From Prorocentrum cordatum (taxonomy: Eukaryota > Sar > Dinophyceae > Prorocentrales > Prorocentraceae), in assembly GCA_963575745.1 (NCBI GenBank), contig CAUYUJ010019616.1, positions 55,001 to 119,000 of the forward strand: a stretch of 64,000 bases of DNA. The letters run 5' to 3'. The position numbers and the translations under genes are program-made. How positions within the stretch are numbered: position 1 is the stretch's first letter; every line of letters starts with the position of its first letter. Shown one piece after another: positions 30,373 through 41,728 of the stretch. The notes below the pieces were generated by a model. The model ran no database searches, had not been told where the DNA came from, and saw only the letters and a list, made by a program, of their open reading frames with translations.

Positions 30373-32265
30373 ATGGCTGCTGCTGCAGAACAGCCGACGT
30401 CTCCACTGGGTTTTCTCACGAAGAGCAGCGCCAAAACCCAAGACTTCCTTGTCCGAGTATACAAGCCCAGGGAGATCAAGTACTCGTACAAGAGCAGGAA
30501 CAATGGCCAGCTAGTCCATGCAAACCGATTCACATGCATTCTGCTTGGCACAGACTCAGAGCACTATTGTGAGGCCATCCTCAAAGGAACTCCAGCAGAA
30601 GTCCAAGCTGCTCTGAAAAAGTTCCCTCCGATGACGGCGTGGAAACTCTCCAGCGTCGGCCTGGACAGTCGGCAGCAGGACGCTTTTGTGCATACGTCTG
30701 TTCGTGTCGTGGTCGACCTCAAGCGCACAACCTGCAGTCCAGTGCTCAAAAGCTCTCCGGAGGAGACCTCCTTGGCATCGGCGCCGGCTCCAGCGACTAC
30801 AGTGGCGGACGTGATGAACATCAAATCGCAGCGTTGCTTCGATGTCATGGCTGTGGTTCATTCTGTTTCAGAAACCCGCACTCCCGCTGGCCACCCTCCA
30901 GTGGCAAGTGTACATCTGGTCGACGGCACACAGACGAGTAACTCCAAGACAGCGGAGGCTGTGATTGCAGTCTGGGGATCCACCAACATAGAGCTTTGTC
31001 GCTCTCACAAAGGACAACCGCTGCTGTTTCTCAACGTGGCGGGCAAATTCGACGGCAAACTGGAGCTGAACTTGTCGCAAGATCGCGTGGTGGATTCCGC
31101 ATGCTCTTGTCCCAGAATGACTCAACTACACGACTTAGCAGCCGCTCAAGACTTCGCGATGGACCGGGAGCAGCTGACCGCCGCTCATGCGGGTACTTGG
31201 GATCCAGACCAGGCTTCGCAGATTCTCACCGGAGAAGCACTCCTCTCCTGCTGTGCCTTTTTGGCTATGGCGTCGGATGATCCGAATGCAAACTTGCCAC
31301 TCTTGTTGCAGGTCAATGGGATGAGGCTTGAGGAACCGGAGCCAGCCGACTCTGTGGTGGACAACACAGGCGAGCGCGTGTTCTTTACGACTACTGCTCG
31401 TGATTTCAGTGGCTCGTGCAAAGTCGGCGTATCACAAGCGGCAGCCTTCGCCTTGACTGGCATTGACAGCATGCAAGAATTCAAAAAAGTTCACGACGAG
31501 AAAGCTATCTCCTTCCCTCCACTGAGCAATTGTCGCATCATACGACGCGTGCGCAATGTGGCTGCGAATGCACAGGATGACACACCTCAACGGACTTTCG
31601 TCAACACGACTGTGGTGGCCGTTTCACCGCTTCAGATATCGCACGCCCCGAATACGTCTTACAATGTCGTCTTGGAGATCCTGAAGCAGTGCCGCGAGAG
31701 CCAGGATGCAATGCTCGCGGCACAGCTCTCTGAGATACGGTCTTGCCCCTTCTACGGCATGCGCGTGCAGTACTCACCAGCGGGTGGAGGGGGTGACGCT
31801 TCTCAACTTACCCGGAACTGCCACTTGGCAGTCGTTCTCGTTCGTACCACGCAGAAGTCTCGGTGCGTATCCACTGCGGCTGGCTTCGTCGTGTCCACAC
31901 CAGGTGTCACGGACGCTTCTGACGGTGAGTCTTCCCACTCAGTGACGATTCACGGACACTGCTCAGTTGACAACTTGCTCTCGTTCAAAATGGATCCGCC
32001 CAACCGAGCGAAGCACAGAGTCTGCTTGTTGCTCATTACTGGCTGTTCAAAAGACGGCATGACGGTGCACAGCGTGACCCACATTGACGACTCCGTCGTG
32101 TCTGAGGCGCAGTACTTCATTAAAAAATTGAGAACACTGGGGATGCGCACAGAGCTTCAGCAATCAGGCGAGCATAAGCGGATGAATGAGTGGAGCACGA
32201 CGCCGGAATCCGCCAAGAAGTGCCGCATTCTTGAAAGCCACCCCTCAGGAGAAAGCTTGAGGTGA
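30373..32265 (+). CDS. RPA-like single-stranded DNA-binding protein of the Helitron, copy A
   Basis: 630 codons, starting at an ATG in good context (ACCATGG). The N-terminal part (about residues 20-130) resembles RPA DNA-binding domain A (FTCILLGTDSEHYCEAILKG, then MTAWKLSSVGLDSR). About residues 150-245 resemble the second OB fold (CFDVMAVVHSVSE, VHLVDGTQ, AVIAVWGS, PLLFLNVAGKFDGKLELNLS). The C-terminal 380 residues are less clear, with another possible OB-like strand set (QRTFVNTTVVAVSPLQIS). RPA-like genes are known accessory genes of plant and animal Helitrons, where they probably bind the displaced strand. This is the intact copy; copy B has two frameshifts. The RPA assignment is from motif pattern, not a search. 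Confidence 0.7.
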   Translation: MAAAAEQPTSPLGFLTKSSAKTQDFLVRVYKPREIKYSYKSRNNGQLVHANRFTCILLGTDSEHYCEAILKGTPAEVQAALKKFPPMTAWKLSSVGLDSRQQDAFVHTSVRVVVDLKRTTCSPVLKSSPEETSLASAPAPATTVADVMNIKSQRCFDVMAVVHSVSETRTPAGHPPVASVHLVDGTQTSNSKTAEAVIAVWGSTNIELCRSHKGQPLLFLNVAGKFDGKLELNLSQDRVVDSACSCPRMTQLHDLAAAQDFAMDREQLTAAHAGTWDPDQASQILTGEALLSCCAFLAMASDDPNANLPLLLQVNGMRLEEPEPADSVVDNTGERVFFTTTARDFSGSCKVGVSQAAAFALTGIDSMQEFKKVHDEKAISFPPLSNCRIIRRVRNVAANAQDDTPQRTFVNTTVVAVSPLQISHAPNTSYNVVLEILKQCRESQDAMLAAQLSEIRSCPFYGMRVQYSPAGGGGDASQLTRNCHLAVVLVRTTQKSRCVSTAAGFVVSTPGVTDASDGESSHSVTIHGHCSVDNLLSFKMDPPNRAKHRVCLLLITGCSKDGMTVHSVTHIDDSVVSEAQYFIKKLRTLGMRTELQQSGEHKRMNEWSTTPESAKKCRILESHPSGESLR

Positions 32266-32752
32266 GCTTTCTCCTGTCTTGTCAGCGATGCTTCTCAGCT
32301 TGCTGGACATGGCAAGCATCTTTGTCTTGCGCCTTGCGGGATGCCAACTAGGTTTGCCTCAAACATATCGTTTGGTAGTTTCGTTGTTTATGCGGTGCTT
32401 CTCAGCCTGCACTATTTACTGTTGTGGCGTCTGGTGCACGAATAGTGTTTGCGGCCTGCATTCCTCCTCAGCCTGCCCTGGCTCCCTTGAGAGTGCCTGC
32501 ACAGAGTTTCGGTCTGTGCTCACGTTGCCCAACGGATTCATTCACCTTCGCCCGCGGTGCTTCTCAGCCTGCACTTCCTTTGCTACAAGCGCCTGTTCTG
32601 CAGTCGTTCACAGTGTCTCGTTTACAGAGAATTTCGGTGTTTGAAAAACAAAACAATTCTGCATGTGTTTCTGTGGAATCTAAATCAGGTCATGGCCGTG
32701 CTTCATTGCAAGACAACCCCCATGTTCGTAGCAGTGTCGAAATCAGACGTCG
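32266..32752. other. spacer between RPA-like gene and Rep gene, copy A
   Basis: Holds three good copies of the GCTTCTCAGCCTGC-type motif (32286, 32394, 32556) and partial ones. Near the end, GTTGATAGCAGTGTCTCGTT (32769) matches one unit of the 33-bp intron repeat. No protein domain. Confidence 0.6.
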
Positions 32753-35700
32753 TTGAGTTATAAAAGCGTTGATAGCAGTGTCTCGTTTTCAAACGCCTCA
32801 TTGTATATCAACTCTGGCTGTGCCTCATTTCAAGACACCTTCCATGTGCGTAGCAGTGTCGGTATCAGAGGTTCCTCCACAACGAATTTCCCTCATCACC
32901 ATCATCATGATCAAGTTCTCCCTAGCCATGTTGCCTCGAGCTATCCTTACAAAGGAACTTTCCAGCACCCACTGTACACAGTAATGCCGCGGCATGCTGG
33001 TAGCTCTCGGTCTGGGCGCCATGCTCCTGACGTTTCTGCACCCAACAGCGGTGCTCCTCAGCCTGCTGCAGTGAGCAGTGCCCCTCCTCAGCGTGCTGTG
33101 TTGAACGGTACTGTCCAAAGGATTGTTGACCTGGTGAAGCAGTTCGGTCGTATACCGAGGCGAAAGAAAGGAACGTCCGAGGAAGTACGAGCTGAAAACA
33201 AGTTGGCCAAACGTTTCTCCGACCACCGCGACAGCATTCCTAATGACGTTATGTTAGAGTTGCAAGCCCTCGAATGCGCCACGCCTTCAGAGTCAGCCGC
33301 TGTCAGCGCTGCCCTTCAGCGTTCTGATGCTCCTGACGTTTCTGCACCCAACAGCGGTGCTCCTCAGCCTGCTGCAGTGAGCAGTGCCCCTCCTCAGCGT
33401 GCTGTGTTGAACGGTACTGTCCAAAGGATTGTTGACCTGGTGAAGCAGTTCGGTCGTATACCGATGCGAAAGAAAGGAACGTCCGAGGAAGTACGAGCTG
33501 AAAACAAGTTGGCCAAACGTTTCTCCGACCACCGCGACAGCATTCCTAATGACGTTATGTTAGAGTTGCAAGCCCTCGAATGCGCCACGCCTTCAGAGTC
33601 AGCCGCTTTCAGCGCTGCCCTTCAGCGTTCTGCATTAAGCGGATCTCTGCAAACGCTCGTCGAGGACGTGAAGCAGTTCGGTCGTATACCGATCAGAAAT
33701 CATGGAACGTCTGAGGAAGCACGAGCCGAAAACAACTTGGCCAAACGTTTCCTTGAACACCGCGAGAGCATTCCTGGTGACGTGATGTTGGAATTGCAAG
33801 ACCTCGAGGAGTCACGCGCCGTCAGCGCTGCTGCTCAGCGTGCTGCAGGTGCTGCTGCTCAGCGTGCTGCAAACGAGGAGTTCAAGCGGAAGCAGAAGAC
33901 CGATGAGATCCTGCAGCAGGTGCGCGAATTCGGCAGCTGGCCGAAGGAGAGCGCTCAACGCCCGCTTGCAGAGCGGCAGTTGGCTTGGCACATCCGAAAA
34001 ACAAGGAAGGCCAAACATTTCTCACCGGAGCAGGAGGCCGAGCTTCAAACTCTGCAGCGGGCGGATACGAAGCCCGTCGGGCTCATGCAGCAGACGAAGA
34101 TCGAGGAGGTCATGCAACAGGTGCGAGACCTCGGCCGCTTTCCGAAGGAGTCCGCCGGGCGTAGCGTTGCAGAGCGGCAACTAGGCTGGCTAGTTCGGAA
34201 AGCACGGAAGGCCAAGCAGTTCTCCCCGGAGCAGGAGGCCGAGCTCCAGGCCCTCCAGCAGTTGGAGACCGATGACACAACAGCGACTCGCATCGCGGAG
34301 GCGGAGGCCCTCCCAAACCCCATGGAAGGGTTCGCTGAGGAGGCGCAGAACAGGATCGACCAGGACCTGCTGATGCTGGAGAGTGGCATCCGGACCAAGG
34401 CAATCCTGCGGCGCCTTGCCGTCTACAAGGAGCTGGTGTCCAGCCGCGGTGCTACTCAGCCCGCGCAGCTCAAAGAAGTCGTACAGCGGTACGCGGAGCG
34501 GGTGCGCAGGGCGTCGGCCGCTTCCGCGGGGAAGACCTGCTACGTTCCCGGCGGTGAGGTGGAGGGGGGCCAGCTGCGCGTCTTCTCCGCCCGCCCCGTC
34601 ATGTCGGGGCCGCTCGTGTGCCAGCTCTGCGAGTGCGACTTTCTTACAGAGGAGGACTTTGCGCGGCACAAGCAGCAGGGCCACGCGGGCGAGGCGGAAT
34701 ACCGCAAACGGGTGCTGTTCCTGATGACAGAGGCCGGCTGCAGGCCGATAGCCGCCCAGGAGAAGAGGATCATGGTGCAGAATTTTGCTCACTTCCAGCA
34801 GTTCTGTCACCCGGGCAGCTAGGGCAACCGCTTCTCGGGCGGCGAGGCGGTGCCCCGATGCGAGGCAGCCTGCGTAGTCTGTGCGCAGAAAGACTACCTG
34901 GAGCACCGCCACAAACTGAGCCTGTTTTGGGCAGTGCCGGAGGAGCGTGTCTTCGAGCACTGCGCCGACTCAGCAAGCGATCGCGATGACCTATCCGATG
35001 GCGAGGCAGATGCTCCACCCAAGCGTGCTCTGGTGAAGCACCGCGGGGTGTACTACTTGCAGTCCCCGGAGCTCGTGCAGAAGCTCCTGGACGTGGACAG
35101 GTACAGGCAGCGGTGGCCACTGATCCCGTGTGAACAGCTGCACGCGTCCAGCGTTCAGCATCCGGAGCACCCAGAGTGGCGGTGGCTGCTGCACTCCCGC
35201 CGAGTCCCTGTGGTTGCACACCAGAAGCAACGGCGGGAACCTGCGGTGCTTCTCAGCCTGCTGCCGACAAGTCCGGCGGAGCTTCTCAGCCTGCGGACGA
35301 GAGGCCTCCGTGCGCAGGGGTGGGAGATGCCAACGCGTTGGTGTGGGTTTGTTGGGATTGCCTCAATGACCTGTGCGCCAAGAAACCGAAGATGCCGTTA
35401 AACGCCCTGGTCAACGACAACTGGATCGGCCGGGAGGTCATGCTCGTCCGCAACGCTTCGAAAGCTACTAAGATGCTGGCGTCCCTTGGCCGATGCTGTT
35501 GGAAGCAAGTCCGCCTCGGCAAGGGCGCCCCGGATGTCCAGCAGAAAGGCATCTCGGGCAACACTATCCTCTTCGCCCAGCCCACGGCGCACATCCCGAC
35601 CATGGAGCTGCCCCCGGAGCAGGGCGCGCTTGTGGACTCTCTGAACATCGTTTTCTCGGGCGCCGCGCACAAACTCCACAAGGCGTACTGGGAAACAGTC

Positions 35701-36449
35701 AAGCGCGGCGAGTATATGCAGATCGTGAGGGAGCGCAAGCTGCAGTGCGCAACCTTTTCCGAGGTATCCGTCCGGGAGGATGTTGCCCCGACACGGTTGC
35801 CAGAGGACGGCGTGCCAGACCACATCGAAGCCTGTCTGCAACCAGTGGACGGTGTGGACAAAGCCCCGGTACGTCTGTTGGGGCCAGCATCAGGGCGCCG
35901 GAAGTGGGCAGAGACGACGAGGCGGGAGACGAGTCTGACGAGGACACAGAGACAGACAAAGACGGAGAAGCAGCAGAACAGCCTGACATGGCCTACCTGC
36001 TTGAAAATGTGGCAGAGGTCACAGTTGCAGTGGATCCAGTGCATGACATCGCTCCAGTCCGAATGATGCAAGCGCTGCAAGGCACGCTGGTGGCGCTGCA
36101 GGAGCAGGCAGCACGCGTCGCCAAGAACGAGGTGACACCGACAGTGGCAGACAGCAGCGGTGCACTTCAGCCTGTTGCCGACGAGGGCGGCAGGCATACG
36201 ATGCGCAGCATGTTTCTCGATGTACAGAGTGCTGCTCGTTCGTTCGACGAGCGAGCGCAGGTGGCGCTGGAGAAAGCGCAAGCAGGAGCAGACGCGTGCA
36301 GAGCTGTGGGCCCGCACTCCTTATCGGTGCCTACGCAGAAACCCTTGAGTTCTTTCGACAGCAGGTCTTGGCCGGCGTGCTACGCAGAGTTCTGGTTCGG
36401 GGACGGCGCGCCGAACCTCGAGCGGGAACGGCCCATGCTGTTCGAACAG
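32753..36449 (+). pseudogene. Helitron large protein, N-terminal part (HA-like repeats, C2H2 finger, DUF6570-like), copy A, broken
   Basis: Open from 32753, though the first 100 residues may be non-coding. Five repeats of about 55-60 residues follow (about 33102, 33408, 33640, 33900, 34105) with consensus VR.FGR.P...E.RLA.....R......PE...EL.AL, resembling helicase-associated (HA) domains. The first two are near-identical, from a 306-bp duplication. A C2H2 finger, CQLCECDF..DFARHKQQGH, lies at 34617-34690. A premature TAG at 34820-34822 is AAG in copy B. Two 1-base losses (near 35219 and 35889) shift the frame relative to copy B. The segment 35340-35770 starts CWDCLNDLCAKKPKMPLNAL and has the Cys pair and PPP-like motif of DUF6570, which precedes Rep in many Helitrons. 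The exon ends at LFEQ before the intron. Confidence 0.7.
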
Positions 36450-36966
36450 GTCTTCCCCAGGAATACTACTTATGCTACCAGTGTTGATAGTGGAGTCGAT
36501 CCATTGATAGCAGTGTGTCGTTTGGACCTACATGTGTTGATAGCAGTGTCTCGTGGAGGCCTACATCCATTGATCGAAGTGTCTTGTTTGTACCTACGTG
36601 CGTTGATAGCAGTGTCTCGTTTGGACCTACATGTGTTGATAACAGTGTCTCGTTTGGATCTACGCCCACTGATACCACTGTCTCGTTTGGACTTACATGT
36701 GTCGATAGCAGTGTCTCGTTTGGACCTACACATGTTGATAGCAGTGTCTCGTTTGGACCTATATCTATTGATAGCATTGTTCCGTTTGGACCTACATGTG
36801 TTGATAGCAGTGCCCCGTTTGGACGTACATGCGTTGATCGCAGTGTCTCGTTTGGACCTACATGTGTTGATAGCAGTGTCTCGTTTTGACATACATCCGT
36901 TGAACGCAAAGTTGCGTTTGGACCTACATGTCTTCATAGCAGTGTCTCGTTTCTTCGTCCTTCGAG
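36450..36966 (+). other. 517-bp intron made of 33-bp tandem repeats, copy A
   Basis: GT (36450) to AG (36966). Removing it joins LFEQ to [13 protein letters not shown] in frame, restoring the pattern expected at the start of Helitron Rep homologues; 517 is not a multiple of three and the flanking exons are in different frames, as required. About 14 units of a 33-bp repeat (core GTTGATAGCAGTGTCTCGTT) fill it, leaving four frames open. Copy B has an intron of identical length. Confidence 0.75.
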
Positions 36967-39900
36967 GTCGCACGGCGCCTCGTCAACCTGGAGGAGCTCG
37001 AGTACTCTCTCGCGACCGACGAGGAGCCCTACGAGGCAGCTTGCCAGAGCCGCTTCAGCTCGCCAGAGCTGATTGCCGTCTTCGGCGACGTGATCCGCCG
37101 GCTGCGGCTCTTGAAAGGCACTCGGGCGGCGATTGGCAGGAAAGGCTTCGGCACTGACCTCCAGATCCTGTCAGAGGCTTCGGCGGAGGATTTCATGGAG
37201 GCGCTGAACATTGCTAAGCCGGCCGACTGCATCGGCTCCGCCATTTCACGCCCGGGCATGCCTGCCAAGGTCAAGACTGCCCACAGGACGTTGCTACTTA
37301 GCACTTCCGATGTCCCTGGCACGGAGGGGCGGAAAACCGCACTCCGCTTCAACGGGCACGGCAACAACCTCAAGTTCGGCGCGGCCAGCTTCTTCGTCAA
37401 ACCGAACTTCGCAGACACGTACAGCCCGTTGGTCCTCCAACTCCACGAAGGGCCCGGAAAGCGGAGCCACTTAGACATTCGCGGGGGCGCGGTTGGCGCG
37501 GTGGCCAGAGCCGGCGGCGCTTCTCAGACTGCTGGCCCTGACCTGCGGAGTCCAGCTCCGACCATGCCTTCTCTGGAGCGGATGCACCAGATAGTGGCAG
37601 CAGACCCGCGGGCGCAGGCCAAGTTCTTCCTGTTGATGACGGAGCTTCACTACCGCTACATCATCGGCTTAGAGCGCCTGTTTGTTGGCCGCACAACGCT
37701 AGCCCGACAGGCGGTGACAACGGAGGGCGACGTGGCAGCGTCTCTGCAGCCGTGCGTGGCCCCAGGCACCACTGATGTGCAAGCGCCTTTCGAAGCGCAG
37801 GGTCGGGGCTTCACGCACGGCCACGGCAAAGGCCACAGCGTCATCGGGCCTACGATGGCGCGGCTGCGGTCGGCAGTGGTCGGAGGCCTGCGCACCGCCG
37901 CTCGGGAGCTGCGAACTGCGCTTCTTTCCACCGCGGAGACCGTGCAGTACGAAGCTGCCAACGAGCCCGCACGGCAGCTGGGGCTTCCTGACGTCGAGCC
38001 AGAGCCTTTCACAGCCAGGCAGCAACGACAGAGCCGCATGGACGGAGGGGAAGAGGAGGACGGCACCCTGCGCGACGAGGTGCCTCTCGGCCCGCCAGTG
38101 GAGCAGCCGCACCTGGTGGAGGAGCGAGCGCGGGCAGCCGCAGAGAACCGGATGCCTGCAATCGGCGCTGCAGCGTACCGGGGCCTCCCGCTCACAGGAG
38201 CCTTTCAGTATACGTTTCCAAGCTACCGCCAACGAACTAGCTTCGGGCAGCTAGGTGGCGCTCCTCAGCCTGCCATGGCAGCCAGCCATGCTAGCCTCTT
38301 CCAGACGAACGAGGTTGGAGCGATTCAGGAAGTCCTCAAGCCCGATGGCTCGCCGGCTTCGGTCGAGGAGATTACCGCAGATGCGGAGGCTTGGGCGGTA
38401 GCGTTTAGCCATGACTTCTTTAGCAACATCTGCTCCAACCACGAGCACGACTGCACCGAGACGTGCGTCAAGTACGTCAAGAAGAAGCTCGAGGCCAAAG
38501 AGAGTCTGCGCTCGAACAGAACCCCGTCGTGCCGCTTCTGGTTCTTTCGCGTCCAGCAGCTATGTCTAGCAGGCCGCACCAAGCGAGTGCGTCGGCGCGG
38601 CAAGCCTTTGGTCCGGACTCCGTTCATCGACTTCTCTGATGACCGCAACCAGCGGTGCCGCTGCCAGGTCAAACGCGACCAGCCGTTCAGGAGCTCCAGC
38701 AACGACGTCTCTCAAGTGACCAGCCGGTGCAACGTGGAGTTCCAGTTCTTGATGTGCGCGCCTGACGAGTCTGCCGAGGCAGCAAAAGTGCTTCAGCCTG
38801 GTGGTGCTCCTCAGCCTGCCCAGGACGGGCTGCCTGCGGCCGCCCCAGCTCAGCTGGCCAAGCGCAGAAGGCTTACCAAGAAAACTGCCAGCATGAAGAA
38901 CCCAGAGTCGGCAATCGCATTGCGCTCATCCAAACAACTCGGCGGCCGCAAAAAGTGGCTCTACGGTTGTGGCTCCTTGCATCCGACAGATGCATCTGTC
39001 GTGGAGAGCTTCCAAGCTGCTTTCCAGAAAGCTTTCTCCATGGACTTCGACATCACGAAGTACCAGGGCAAGATGATGGAGTCCATGACGCCGCTCTTCC
39101 AGTCTATGCTCACCGGCATGCAGCGTCTGGAGCAGCAGGAGAGGGACGAGAAGGAGGAGGAAGCTCGGAAGGTGCTCAGTGAGGGCGGCGCTGATGGCGA
39201 CGACCAGACGCTGGCCAAACGGGGCCGGACGCGCGAGGATCTCGCTCGCCGAGCTCGGCGGGTCTGTATCCGCCTGGCGTCGATGGCGAACCGGTGCTTC
39301 TGGCTCTCCACGACGGAGGTGGCCGTGCATATCCTCACAGGCGGCGACTGCCTCCAGTCGCACCACAATGTGCGGCTCTTCACGAGACAACTACAGTGGG
39401 CCTGCCAGCAGTGCAAACGCTTGCTAAACCATGACGGTTCGGGCGAGGAGACGCATAATGATCAGGTGCCAATACAAGCAGTCCGCATCCAGATCCCTGA
39501 CGCCGACAACGAGGAGGAGGACGCAGCAGGTGACACCAGCGGTGCTCCTCAGCCTCCTGGAGACACCCCTGCTGGTGATGAGCAAGGTGGCGGTGCGGAG
39601 TGCGAGGACATGCATGCGTGCACCACCAGCACGAACACGGCCGACGACTACGCCCACAATGGCCCTCGCCTGCAGACCATGCCGCACTACGTCTACAGGA
39701 TGTGCGTCCGGCGAGTCCTCCAGCCGAGCCGGGTCTCAGCTTCTGGACCGCGATTCTTCGCCTTCGAGAACCACTACGTCATGGCTCAGCGGTGCACGCA
39801 GGAGGCCCAGTTGACGCGGAGTGACGTCCCCACCATCGATGGCTTCCAGTGCCCGACCTGGGCACAGGACCCCGAGCAGAACTCGCTCTTCAAGGCCCTC

Positions 39901-40200
39901 CTCTTCACGCCTTGGGCGTGCGAGTGCCCCCTCTCTTGTGGCTGCGTTACTCAGTACAGCCATATGCTGAGGAACTGCGACTGCCCCGCCGTGCGCCCAT
40001 ACTCGTTCGAGCGGGCCTGGCGGCTTCGGTGCGCGGAGATCCACGTGTTGGCAGCGCGCGCAGACTCCAGGGGCCGCCTTGCCCGCAAGAGGCTCGTGCT
40101 CGCGGACGCGACCCTCTTCTCCGAGGTGAAAGAGCCCCGGGCGAACCTCGAGGAGGGCGAGCTGGTGCTCCTCAGCCTAGCGCACTTCGCAAGGTCCCAG
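36967..40200 (+). CDS. Helitron Rep exon, copy A (partial, truncated by gap)
   Basis: Open from the intron acceptor to the gap. It carries the Helitron-like region ([15 protein letters not shown], then [19 protein letters not shown]) and the HUH-like motif [12 protein letters not shown] at about 37800. Near-identical to copy B, with a glutamate in place of alanine at DVEPEPF and other scattered substitutions. Unlike copy B it has no stop just after the intron (GAG at the position of the copy B TAG). Any frame continuing past 40200 runs through unknown bases and re-enters repeat DNA, so the true C-terminus is missing. Confidence 0.8.
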
Positions 40201-40300
40201 NNNNNNNNNNNNNNNNNNNNNNNNNNNNNNNNNNNNNNNNNNNNNNNNNNNNNNNNNNNNNNNNNNNNNNNNNNNNNNNNNNNNNNNNNNNNNNNNNNNN
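40201..40300. other. assembly gap of 100 N
   Basis: Exactly 100 unknown bases, a conventional placeholder. By comparison with copy B the missing sequence should include at least the helicase part and 3' end of copy A, and probably a GGA tract ahead of copy B. Confidence 0.98.
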
Positions 40301-40350
40301 GGGAGGGCGGCCGGCTGCCCCGAGTCGTGCGCACAAGGGCTCTGAGGAAG

Positions 40351-40704
40351 GCTCCCTAAGCTCGAGACGCTTTGAATACTTTGTAGTTTCCTCGTAGCTT
40401 CCTTTCCATGCCTTTGTAGCTTCCACGCACTCCTGCGTCGCCAAGTTTCTTCTTGCAGCGTCCTTGTCGTGTCGCGTGGTGCGTTTGCGTCACTTCGGTG
40501 TTGCTGCGCCTTGAGACGTGTCTCTGCGCTCCCTAAGCTCGAGACGCTTTGAATACTTTGTAGTTTCCTCGTAGCTTCCTTTCCATTCCTTTGTAGCTTC
40601 CACGCACTCCTGCGTCGCCGAGTTTCTTCTTGCAGCGTCCTTGTCGTGTCGCGGGGTGCGTTTGCGTCACTTCGGTGTTGCTGCGCCTTGAGACGTGTCT
40701 CTGC
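40351..40704. repeat. two 177-bp tandem repeats, copy B
   Basis: GCTCCCTAAGCTCGAGACGC at 40351 and 40528. Same arrangement as in copy A, so it predates the large duplication. Confidence 0.9.
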
Positions 40705-41728
40705 TGCTTCTTCGTCCCATCGGGGAGTCCTGCGTCACCGAATTTGTTCCAGTATTGTGCTTGTCGTTCCAGGTCGTGCGTACGCGCGCAGAATGTTTCT
40801 CTGCAGCGTCCTCGTCGCATCAGGATGTCCAGCGTCGCAGAATGCATCCTTGTAGCGCCTCTTCTTCCAGGGCGACGTGGTCCTGAGTCGCCGCGGACGA
40901 CTCGCCGCGGACGGTTCCATTCGATTCCACGGGCGATCGTGCGCATGTTGTTTGCCACGCGCCTGCGCGCGCGGAGAGGGCCTGGGCGCCCTGTCGCCTG
41001 CGGGCGACCGCGCGGGTTAGTCCCCGCAAAAGCCAAAGAGGGCATTTCCACCCGCCGGGGAAAGCCTAAAAGGGCTTTCGTCTGCCTGATCCCCCCCCCC
41101 TCTTTCCTTCTCTTCTTTCATCGAAGTCAGAACCCCCGCCCCCTATGACGTCCTCCGCTGGCCTGGGTGGTCTACTCAGGTCGCGGAGGGGGATAGGGGG
41201 GGGCTCGTTGCCACGGCTGGTGCCTCGTTTTCACGACGGGGGGGGGGGGTGCACCGTTCCCTCGGATGGGCACATCCCCCCTCCAAGGGCCTCCGAGCCC
41301 TCCCTCTCCGTCCTTTTCTTCTCCCTTATCCTTCCCTCCCTCGCGGTTTTCGAAGCCTTTGGCGTCTCCGCCCACCAGAGCGGGGATCTCGACCCCCCAA
41401 TGGGATTCGTGGAGCGGGGGGGGCCTTGAGAGGCCGAAACATTTTTGGGGGCGGGGCCACACAGCACACACATCACATCCATCGAGTCACGCACACATAC
41501 AGCAACACGCTTTCTCGACTCCACAGGGGGGGTGCTTCGTGGAGGCATCACTTGTAACTTTGAAATTCTGTAATCATTGCCGTTCTGGTTCAAAGAACTT
41601 GGATTGCAGGAGTTCGAAACAAAAGCGAGCCTTGTCCGCATCCGCTCAACCAGTCTCACCGTGCCGTGCACGGTGCTTCTCAGCCTGTGTCACTGTGCGC
41701 TCCACGGTGATCCTCCGGGTGAGCTACC

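Larger units (their letters stand above)
28945..40200 (+). mobile_element. Helitron-type element, copy A (incomplete, ends at assembly gap)
   Basis: Starts with GGGAGGGCGGCCGGCTGCC, the same sequence that follows the gap at 40301 in copy B. Order: 177-bp tandem repeats, non-coding leader, RPA-like gene, HA-repeat/zinc-finger/DUF6570 gene part, intron, Rep exon. It stops at AAGGTCCCAG (40200), equivalent to 51530 in copy B, so the helicase part is lost in the gap. Helitron ends (5' TC, 3' hairpin plus CTRR) could not be placed. Confidence 0.8.

Noticed and set aside
36480-36950. CRISPR array
   Set aside because: Contiguous 33-bp tandem units without unique spacers, inside a eukaryotic element and intron.
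35493-37157. 554-codon frame reading through the 33-bp repeats
   Set aside because: It leaves the Rep frame after the repeats. A GT-AG intron explains both flanks better.
37090-40359. A 1089-codon frame crossing the gap
   Set aside because: It includes 34 unknown codons; the end after the gap belongs to repeat DNA of copy B, so the join is artificial.
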